Part shown: positions 24,939 through 31,161 of the stretch, piece after piece
How the letters are laid out: each line of letters opens with the position of its first letter
Numbering within the stretch: position 1 is the stretch's first letter
Source of the DNA: Algoriphagus litoralis
GTDB lineage: Bacteria; Bacteroidota; Bacteroidia; Cytophagales; Cyclobacteriaceae
DNA length: 64,000 nucleotides
Assembly (NCBI RefSeq): GCF_003259255.1
Contig: NZ_QGOL01000011.1
Coordinates: 124,001-188,000, forward strand
Direction: 5' to 3'
Made by a program: the position numbers and the translations under genes
Notes under the pieces: model-generated
Database searches by the model: none
What the model was told of the DNA's origin: nothing
Seen by the model: the letters and a program-made list of their open reading frames with translations, nothing else

Positions 24939-26204
24939 ATGAAAAAATCTTTCGCATTAAGCCTCCTATTTGTTTTTTCAGGATCACTGTTCTCATTCGC
25001 CCAAAAGGCCTCCAAGACGATTCAAATTGATGGGAAGTCCCAGCATTATCAATTAGAGGGGATTAAAAACCGCAAGCTAGGACAGCCATTGATCATTTTG
25101 GAGGGAGACTTGGGCGCTTATTTGGAGAATTGGAATCGCGTCATCCTTGAAATTGAGGAAAGCATACCGGTTTTAGCCTACGACCGAGCAGGTTTAGGAA
25201 ATTCCGAAGCGAGGGAGGAGCTTCCTACACCTGCCAATCGCACCAAGCAGCTAAAGCGGCTCCTAGATGAATTGGAACTTGCACCTCCTTACATCTTGGT
25301 CAGTGATGGTTGGGGGGCGATTTTGATGAACCATTTTGCCCAGACCTATCCAGAGGATATTGAAGGCATGATATACATTGACCCGATGGATAAAACATTA
25401 AGCAAAGAATCGATGATTTCAATTGTTGATCGGGAAGGAATGGATGGAGAAAAAATTGCGACTGACTATTTTAACATGAGGAGGGGGGCTTTCAAAAATG
25501 CCCCCGCAGAAGTGAAGGGTGAAGGAGAGGTGATGCTGGATTTTTTTGAGGGAAAAACCCAAGATTTAAAGCTTTATGATTTTCCGGAAATTCCCTCAGT
25601 AATTTTAGTGGGAGGAAAGCACATGGGCTATATGGAAAATCCATTGAACCCTTCTTTGGGATTAAATTACCAAGAATTGTTAAACATGCTGCAGCTAAAC
25701 CGAATTGCAGATTTTACAAAGTGGGTACTCAATAGTAAGGATTCTGAACTCGTGGTGATTTCAAATTACATGCATTATTTGCACCTTCAGGAACCAGAAA
25801 AAGTTGCTTCTGCAATTCTTTCAAAATACTACGGAAAACCTGCTGATCGAATAATTTCCGCGTCAGAAAAATACACAGTTGGAGACTTTGAAGAATTTTT
25901 AGACGGTTTGTTAGCTTATTACCCTGAAAATAAAATCCCAGAACCCCTTATAAACGGATTAGGCTATGATCAACTTCGGCGGGATCAACCGGAGCATGCC
26001 ATCGCTTTATTTCAGTACAACTTAGACCGATTTCCTGATTCAGCCAATGTCTATGACAGCATGGGGGATGGCTTGGTAGCTTTGGGAAAAGCGAAGGAAG
26101 CGGTTCCTTATTTTGAAAAGGCTGTGGAAATGGGTGAAATCAGCCAGCACAGCGATCTGGAGCTTTTCAAAAAGAACTTGGCTAATTCCAAGGTTGAAAA
26201 GTGA
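24939..26204 (+). CDS. Secreted alpha/beta-hydrolase-like protein with TPR tail and a lost nucleophile
   Basis: 421 residues. A signal peptide (LLFVFSGSLFSFAQ) precedes an alpha/beta-hydrolase fold (about 30-290), and a TPR-like helical repeat ends the protein (about 335-415: DSANVYDSMGDGLVALGKAKEAVPYFEKA). The oxyanion-side strand YDRAGLGNSE is normal. The nucleophile elbow, usually G-H-S-x-G, reads VSDGWGAIL, so Gly124 stands where the catalytic Ser should be. The later histidine (NYMHYLHLQEPE) is kept. The protein may be a non-catalytic binding protein, or Ser122/Asp123 may have taken over. Function unknown. It lies about 100 bases after the sulfatase with no clear terminator between. Confidence 0.85.
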   Translation: MKKSFALSLLFVFSGSLFSFAQKASKTIQIDGKSQHYQLEGIKNRKLGQPLIILEGDLGAYLENWNRVILEIEESIPVLAYDRAGLGNSEAREELPTPANRTKQLKRLLDELELAPPYILVSDGWGAILMNHFAQTYPEDIEGMIYIDPMDKTLSKESMISIVDREGMDGEKIATDYFNMRRGAFKNAPAEVKGEGEVMLDFFEGKTQDLKLYDFPEIPSVILVGGKHMGYMENPLNPSLGLNYQELLNMLQLNRIADFTKWVLNSKDSELVVISNYMHYLHLQEPEKVASAILSKYYGKPADRIISASEKYTVGDFEEFLDGLLAYYPENKIPEPLINGLGYDQLRRDQPEHAIALFQYNLDRFPDSANVYDSMGDGLVALGKAKEAVPYFEKAVEMGEISQHSDLELFKKNLANSKVEK

Positions 26205-26236
26205 GGTAACAAAATAACTTTTCTAAAATCGTCGGA

Positions 26237-26259
26237 ATTCGAGATTGCCAATCTCGAAT
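26237..26259. repeat. Perfect palindrome ATTCGAGATT-gcc-AATCTCGAAT
   Basis: A 10-bp perfect inverted repeat with a 3-base spacer. The same palindrome recurs at 27044-27091 on the other side of the toxin-antitoxin pair. It resembles the REP-like palindromes scattered in Cytophagales intergenic DNA. Confidence 0.75.
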
Positions 26260-26368
26260 CTACGCCTGTGGGATTTAGATAAAATAGATCTGCAGACAAA
26301 TTCTATTAAAAGTTTCCTTTTATTGCAACCTTTTCTATATTTAACAAGTATTAATCACTGTTCATTTG

Positions 26369-26716
26369 ATGGAAAAAAAGTTTGAAATCAAGTTATTGGA
26401 CGAAGCTTTCGAATTCATTAAAATCCAAGACGTAAAAGTTCAGGACAAAATATTCTACAATATTCGAAAAGCTCAAATCCTGAATGATCCCAAACTTTTC
26501 AAAAAGCTTAATCAAAACATTTGGGAGTTCCGAACCCAATTTGCAGGACTTCAATACCGGCTTCTCGCTTTTTGGGACAAAGAAAACAACGAAATGACTT
26601 TGGTGTGCGGAACTCATGGTTTTGTGAAAAAAACCGATAAGATAAGTCCAAGGGAGATCGAAAAAGCGGAACAGATAAGAATAGAATATTTTCACAAAAA
26701 AAATAAAGGAAAATGA
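26369..26716 (+). CDS. RelE/HigB-like toxin (phage Gp49-like family)
   Basis: 115 residues from the ATG at 26369 (a TTG three bases upstream is less likely). The features match Gp49-like HigB toxins: an N-terminal strand (FEIKLLDEAFEFI), a helix, IWEFRTQFAGLQYRLLAFWD with the conserved E-R and Y-R residues, then the strand MTLVCGTHGFVKKTDK and a basic C-terminal helix (PREIEKAEQIRIEYF). Such toxins are ribosome-dependent mRNA interferases. The gene precedes its antitoxin, and the stop TGA overlaps the antitoxin ATG in ATGA. The pair is framed by copies of one palindromic repeat. Confidence 0.88.
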   Translation: MEKKFEIKLLDEAFEFIKIQDVKVQDKIFYNIRKAQILNDPKLFKKLNQNIWEFRTQFAGLQYRLLAFWDKENNEMTLVCGTHGFVKKTDKISPREIEKAEQIRIEYFHKKNKGK

Positions 26717-27024
26717 AATCATATAGTCTTGATGAAGCCCAAGATTTGCTTATTGGTAAAGTTGGAACGCCAAGAAGGGATCAATTTGAATTTGAGCTGA
26801 AGCTTGAACTAATCGGTGAAATGATCAAGACCGCCCGAAAGGAACGTCAACTGACTCAGGAACAACTTGGAGAACTTATAGGGGTTCAGAAATCTCAAAT
26901 CTCCAAACTTGAAAGCAACACAAAGAACGTAACCATCGAAACAATTTTGAAAGTATTTGAAGCGCTAAAAGCTAAAGTCAACTTCAAGGTTGAATTGATG
27001 GATACTGAAGTGAAGATCGCATAG
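26713..27024 (+). CDS. HigA-like XRE antitoxin
   Basis: 103 residues. The N-terminal helices (YSLDEAQDLLIGKVGTP) may contact the toxin. A clear Cro/CI-type helix-turn-helix follows at about 45-75 (RQLTQEQLGELIGVQKSQISKLE), and the C-terminus is VFEALKAKVNFKVEL, as in HigA-type antitoxins of Gp49-like toxins. The order toxin then antitoxin, with a 4-base overlap, is the usual HigBA layout. It should bind its own promoter in the roughly 160 bases upstream of the toxin, where the palindrome at 26237-26259 is one candidate operator. Confidence 0.9.
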   Translation: MKSYSLDEAQDLLIGKVGTPRRDQFEFELKLELIGEMIKTARKERQLTQEQLGELIGVQKSQISKLESNTKNVTIETILKVFEALKAKVNFKVELMDTEVKIA

Positions 27025-27043
27025 AAGAAGAAAAGGTCTCACT

Positions 27044-27114
27044 ATTCGAGATTTGCAGTCTTACAGCTATTTGAGATTTGCAATCTCGAATTCTTACAGG
27101 AGGATTTGTAATCC
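27044..27114. repeat. Cluster of REP-like palindromes after the toxin-antitoxin pair
   Basis: The cluster holds a half unit ATTCGAGATT-tgc (27044-27056), a full palindrome ATTTGAGATT-tgc-AATCTCGAAT (27069-27091) and a shorter GGATT-tgt-AATCC (27102-27114), joined by CTTACAG spacers. It lies between convergent genes and may also serve as a terminator. It is the same family as the element at 26237-26259. Confidence 0.75.
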
Positions 27115-27123
27115 GAAAAACCT

Positions 27124-27804
27124 TCAACACACCAACTTAAACCCATATCCCCGAACATTCAGAATCTGGATATTTGGATCGTCCTGAAGTTTTTTGCGGA
27201 GCTTGGTGATAAAGACATCCATGCTACGGGCGTTGAAAAAGTCGTCTGAACCCCAGATTTGATTCAAGATCAGCGTGCGATCCGTGATGTCATTTGCATT
27301 TTCCAGCAGGATCTGTAGAAGTTGTGATTCTCTGGAAGTGAGCGGTTGCTCGGTTTCTCCAAACTTCAACAACTGCCGGGTGGGATGAAACTCATATTTC
27401 CCCAAAGTAATCCAGTCGCTTTGACTTTGGCGAACCCGGATTTTATCCAGATGAGCCTTAATTCTCACGATGAGTTCCTCCATGCTGAAAGGTTTCCGGA
27501 TGTAGTCATTTGCCCTAAGTCCAAAACCCTTGACAACATCTTCGGTTTGACTTTTGGAAGTGAGGAAAATAATCGGAGTATGTGGGTCGATTTTTCTGAT
27601 CTCAGCGGCTAGTGAAAAACCGTCTTTTTTCGGCATCATCACATCCAAGACCAGCACATCAGGTTTTTGCTGCAAATAACTTTCCCATGCCTTTTGTCCA
27701 TCTCCGCAGAGCCGAACTTTGAAATCCCGGCTTTCCAGACTTTCCTGAATGATCGTCCCCAAGGCCAATTCATCTTCAGCGAGAATTACATTGATTTTGC
27801 TCAT
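27124..27804 (-). CDS. OmpR-family response regulator
   Basis: 226 residues. The receiver domain (about 1-120) shows the acidic pair in LAEDE (residues 9-12), the phospho-acceptor Asp54 in LVLDVMMPKKDG, the switch Thr/Ser in IIFLTSKSQ and Lys in YIRKPF. A winged-helix DNA-binding domain follows (about 128-226) with LTSRESQLLQILLENAN and the recognition helix region VFITKLRKKLQDDPNIQI. It is translated from the same mRNA as the kinase, since its ATG overlaps the kinase stop by 4 bases. A likely target is the divergent promoter at 29408-29447, where three 10-bp direct repeats fit the binding mode of OmpR-type dimers. Confidence 0.94.
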   Translation of the reverse strand: MSKINVILAEDELALGTIIQESLESRDFKVRLCGDGQKAWESYLQQKPDVLVLDVMMPKKDGFSLAAEIRKIDPHTPIIFLTSKSQTEDVVKGFGLRANDYIRKPFSMEELIVRIKAHLDKIRVRQSQSDWITLGKYEFHPTRQLLKFGETEQPLTSRESQLLQILLENANDITDRTLILNQIWGSDDFFNARSMDVFITKLRKKLQDDPNIQILNVRGYGFKLVC

Positions 27805-29366
27805 GGCCAGTAGGTGCTGAAGGTGGTGGACTGCTTTCCTATCTCCAGCTCGATTTTGCCTTCGTGCTTTTCCAGGATCTTTTTCACGTAATACAAGCCG
27901 ATGCCAAAGCCTTTAACATCGTGAAGGTCACCTTTTGGAATTCGGTAAAACTGCTCAAAAACCCGCTCCTTTTGCTCAGAGCTTATATTTCCGCCATTGT
28001 CATAAATCCTGACTTTATTCATACCACTTTGATCGAGGCAGATTCGAATTTCGTTTCCGCCATATTTGATCGCATTGTCGATCAGATTGGAGAGGGCATT
28101 TTCGAAGTGAAATGAATCTGCGAAAATGGGCTTTGGATTGGCCGGCAAAATCAAATCTATAGCTTTATCCGGTGCCAAAGTTTGGAACTTCTGGACGAGC
28201 TGACGCAAAAGAATTTCTGGTTCTATCGCTTCCTTTTTCAAAACCAACTGATCTGAATCGAGCGTAGCAGTTTCCAAGAGTTTTTCAACCATTTGATTCA
28301 ATTTGAACATCTGATTTTTAGAAATTCCTAGATATCGATCAGTTTTTGAAGGATCGTTTTCAGGATTGAACTGCTGGATTCCTTCGATAGCAGATAGCGT
28401 CGTGGCGATCGGCGTTTTGAATTCGTGGGTGATGTTTGCAATCAGGTCCTGCTTGATTTCAGCGATTTCCTTCTGGTTTTTGATCGTCTGGTAGAGGTAG
28501 TAGAAGGCATAAGCAATGATCCCGAGGAAAATCAGGGAAGTCAGGATTTCGAAGATTCCCCGCTTCAGGATTGTGCTGGCGGTATTTTCAAAATTGAGTT
28601 CCAAAGATTGATCTCTTGGTAGAAAAGTAGATCGAGACACTACACGAAACGGCATTTCTTCCCTTTGTATAACTGCTGAAGAATCTAGGATTGCCTTAGC
28701 ATCATGATGCAGAAGGGTAAAATCCACTTCGATATGTCTCCGGTCCAACTCAGCTTTTAGATTTTCCCTGATTTTGTCTACTTCTATCGAATCTCGGGTG
28801 ATGGAAATGATGATCCGGTTGGTCAAGTAAGTGATTTCAGAAAGGCTGTCAGCCGCATCTCTGCCGTAGAAAATCTTCACATTGTTGACCTGATCTACGG
28901 CCTTATGCCGCAGGGAATCGATTTTGGGAAAGACCTTGAGACTGTCTTTTAATTCACCCATCCAAAAAACTGAATCCGTAGTCCCTTCGAGTCCTTCAAT
29001 GGCCTTGAGGATCATTTTGCTTTTTCCGATCCGTTCAAAAAATGGACTTTGATTTCCTTTGTCAAGCAAAGTGTCAGTTTTGAAGAAAAAATCTCCATCA
29101 AACCCATTCGGAAGAGAATCTACCGAGAACGTTAAATCTTCTGCTTTTTGTAATTCAAGATTATCCGTGAGTGTGATGACGTTGGTTTTGGCCAATTCGG
29201 CATAATAACTTTCGACTGCATTATCCAAGCTTTCCTGGATATCGCTGACGAGTTGGCTTTGGATGATTTCAAACTGGGAATACATTCTCCAGGCTTGGAC
29301 CCCAATGCTGATCAGCAAAGTAGCTCCGATCAAAATGCCTATCCGCTTGAAATTCAGTTTTTCCAC
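27801..29366 (-). CDS. Membrane sensor histidine kinase
   Basis: 521 residues. Two membrane helices (about 8-25 and 272-293) enclose a periplasmic sensor region of about 245 residues with no domain I recognise. The HisKA box is NITHEFKTPIATT with phospho-accepting His314. The HATPase domain shows LIDNAIKYGG (N box), IYDNGGN and KGFGIGLYYVKKI (G boxes). The gene is first in a two-gene unit with the OmpR-type regulator and is divergent from the GLPGLI gene. The signal is unknown; sensing of envelope damage or of a compound handled by the neighbouring receptor is plausible. Confidence 0.94.
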   Translation of the reverse strand: MEKLNFKRIGILIGATLLISIGVQAWRMYSQFEIIQSQLVSDIQESLDNAVESYYAELAKTNVITLTDNLELQKAEDLTFSVDSLPNGFDGDFFFKTDTLLDKGNQSPFFERIGKSKMILKAIEGLEGTTDSVFWMGELKDSLKVFPKIDSLRHKAVDQVNNVKIFYGRDAADSLSEITYLTNRIIISITRDSIEVDKIRENLKAELDRRHIEVDFTLLHHDAKAILDSSAVIQREEMPFRVVSRSTFLPRDQSLELNFENTASTILKRGIFEILTSLIFLGIIAYAFYYLYQTIKNQKEIAEIKQDLIANITHEFKTPIATTLSAIEGIQQFNPENDPSKTDRYLGISKNQMFKLNQMVEKLLETATLDSDQLVLKKEAIEPEILLRQLVQKFQTLAPDKAIDLILPANPKPIFADSFHFENALSNLIDNAIKYGGNEIRICLDQSGMNKVRIYDNGGNISSEQKERVFEQFYRIPKGDLHDVKGFGIGLYYVKKILEKHEGKIELEIGKQSTTFSTYWP

Positions 29367-29407
29367 ACCGCTAAATTAGAAGGATAAAAAAGCGGAAAAA
29401 ATGGAGG

Positions 29408-29447
29408 TTAACACACGTTAACAGTGCTTAACACAGCATTAGTTTTG
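29408..29447 (+). promoter_or_regulatory. Three tandem 10-bp repeats (TTAACA) next to a -7 box: probable response-regulator site
   Basis: TTAACACACG, TTAACAGTGC and TTAACACAGC lie head to tail at 29408-29417, 29418-29427 and 29428-29437. Two bases later comes TAGTTTTG (29440-29447), an exact match to the Bacteroidota -7 consensus TAnnTTTG. No TTTG -33 element is present, and the repeats occupy that position. A 10-bp period places all copies on one helix face, as in OmpR-family operators. The site lies between the two-component genes and the GLPGLI gene, so it probably drives the latter. The start codon is 37 bases after the box. Confidence 0.7.
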
Positions 29448-29483
29448 GCTTTTCTTCATTTGTGAAGTTAAAAATATAAACAT

Positions 29484-30320
29484 ATGAACCTCAGACTTAC
29501 CCTTCTCTCGATTTTGATCCTTTTCATGGGGATTGGAGCTGCTTTCGCCCAAGGTCTGACAGGAAGAGCTTATTATAAATCTTCCTCTCAGATTAAAATT
29601 TCAATGGACAGCTCGCAAATGGCACCTGAACAAATGGCCGAAATCCAAGCTCAACTCAAAAAACAGATGGAGCGGGATTATATCCTGTCATTTACCCAAA
29701 CTGAATCCAACTGGAAGCAGGCCGAAACTCTGGGAGGCGGTCCTGCTACTGCATCCTCCGGCGGAATGACCATGGTTATCAATACAGGGAGCGAAGATCG
29801 GGTCCTGTACAAAAACATTGCGGACCAGTCGTACATCCAAGAGCAGGAAGTGATGGGCAAAGAAGTTTTGGTCAAGGATGCCCTAGAGCCTGCTGAGTGG
29901 GAGTTGACCGGTGAATCCAAAAAGATCGGGGAATACACCGCCCAAAAAGCAACCTATTCACGAATAATTGATTCCCAGCGATTTTCTACAGGAATGACCG
30001 AAATGGAAAACGTCAAAGACACGATCAATATCACTGCGTGGTTTACTCCGGATATTCCTGTTTCCCATGGGCCGGAAAATTACTTTGGACTGCCTGGGCT
30101 GATCCTCGAAATCCATAATGGTGGCAGAACGCTGATTTGTGAGCGAATTGAACTCAATCCTGCCAAGGAACCCGTCGCCATCGAAGTGCCTAAGCGAGGC
30201 AAAGTAGTAAACCGGGAGGAATTCAGAGCTATGCAGGAAGAGGGAATGAAGCAAATGATGAATCAATATCAAGGCAAACCGGGAGAGGGGAGCCAGTTTA
30301 CGATTCGGATTGGGAATTAG
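29484..30320 (+). CDS. GLPGLI family protein
   Basis: 278 residues with a signal peptide (LFMGIGAAFAQ). The family-naming motif appears as FGLPGLILEI at about residue 204. Before it come the usual W-TPDIPVSHGPE and EWELTGESKKIGEYTAQKAT patterns. A Met/Gln-rich stretch (residues 35-60) is predicted helical, and the C-terminus is again Met/Gln-rich (MQEEGMKQMMNQYQ), which may bind a metal or partner. GLPGLI proteins are specific to Bacteroidota and of unknown function, often beside TonB-type receptors. The promoter at 29408-29447 puts this gene under likely control of the divergent two-component system. Confidence 0.93.
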   Translation: MNLRLTLLSILILFMGIGAAFAQGLTGRAYYKSSSQIKISMDSSQMAPEQMAEIQAQLKKQMERDYILSFTQTESNWKQAETLGGGPATASSGGMTMVINTGSEDRVLYKNIADQSYIQEQEVMGKEVLVKDALEPAEWELTGESKKIGEYTAQKATYSRIIDSQRFSTGMTEMENVKDTINITAWFTPDIPVSHGPENYFGLPGLILEIHNGGRTLICERIELNPAKEPVAIEVPKRGKVVNREEFRAMQEEGMKQMMNQYQGKPGEGSQFTIRIGN

Positions 30321-30332
30321 TAGCCTGTAGTA

Positions 30333-31025
30333 ATGCAAATACCTATGAATAAGCTTTCTGGAATACTACTGATTGGACTTCTGCTGCTTGGTTGTAAAGA
30401 AAGAAAAGGGAGAACTGTGTCTGTACCTGAAAAAGTTGAGTTTGATCAAAAGGTAGCAGATGAGCTTAAAAGAATGGCAGAAATTGACCAAATCGCGGCC
30501 TATATTCCTCAAGGGAAATACAAAGAAATGTCAAGTGAACAATGGAATTCATTTAAAGATAGCGTATTCACCACCCACCAAATCCGACTCAAGGAGTTGT
30601 TTGACCAACACGGCTTTGTGGGCTTCGACTTAGCTGGTGAGGAAGGCTCTGGCAACTTTTGGTTGATGGTTCAGCATTCTGACCACGATCCTGATTTTCA
30701 AAAACAAGTTTTGGAAAAAATGAAAATCGAGGTGGATAAGAAAAATGCAAATCCAAGGAATTACGGATTGTTAGTCGATCGGGTAAACATAAACAATGGC
30801 CTGCCTCAAATCTATGGAACCCAGGTTGACTACAACATGGAAATTTGTCAAGCTTTCCCCAAAAATCTTGCGGATAGTATGAATGTAAATCAAAGAAGAA
30901 TGGAAATTGGACTTCAGCCGCTAGAGGAATATTTGAATGAAATGACCCTGATGAACTTTGAAATGAACAAAGAATATTATGCCAAAAAAGGGGTAACCGA
31001 ACCGAAATTATATCAAGTTCAATAA
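30333..31025 (+). CDS. DUF6624 lipoprotein
   Basis: 230 residues (or 226 if the second ATG at 30345 is used, which gives a tidier signal). The lipoprotein signal is ILLIGLLLLGC. The mature protein has the DUF6624 pattern: LKEL-DQHGFVGFDLAGEEGSGNFWLMVQHSDHDPDFQ, then NYGLLVDRVNINNGLPQIYGTQV. The conserved HSDHD and YGTQ elements look like a buried functional site, but no activity is known to me. It starts 12 bases after the GLPGLI stop, so the two are co-transcribed. It is probably anchored in the inner leaflet of the outer membrane or in the inner membrane. Confidence 0.85.
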   Translation: MQIPMNKLSGILLIGLLLLGCKERKGRTVSVPEKVEFDQKVADELKRMAEIDQIAAYIPQGKYKEMSSEQWNSFKDSVFTTHQIRLKELFDQHGFVGFDLAGEEGSGNFWLMVQHSDHDPDFQKQVLEKMKIEVDKKNANPRNYGLLVDRVNINNGLPQIYGTQVDYNMEICQAFPKNLADSMNVNQRRMEIGLQPLEEYLNEMTLMNFEMNKEYYAKKGVTEPKLYQVQ

Positions 31026-31161
31026 AGGACGGTTAGTAATTGATTGAAAAAGAAATAGATGACAGGTGCTGAGTCGTAAGGTCAGTGGCTTTGGTCCGAA
31101 GCGTGTCCATCTACAGCAACCTCATCTCTAAAACCGCTTAAAATTGAAATCTAAACCAACT

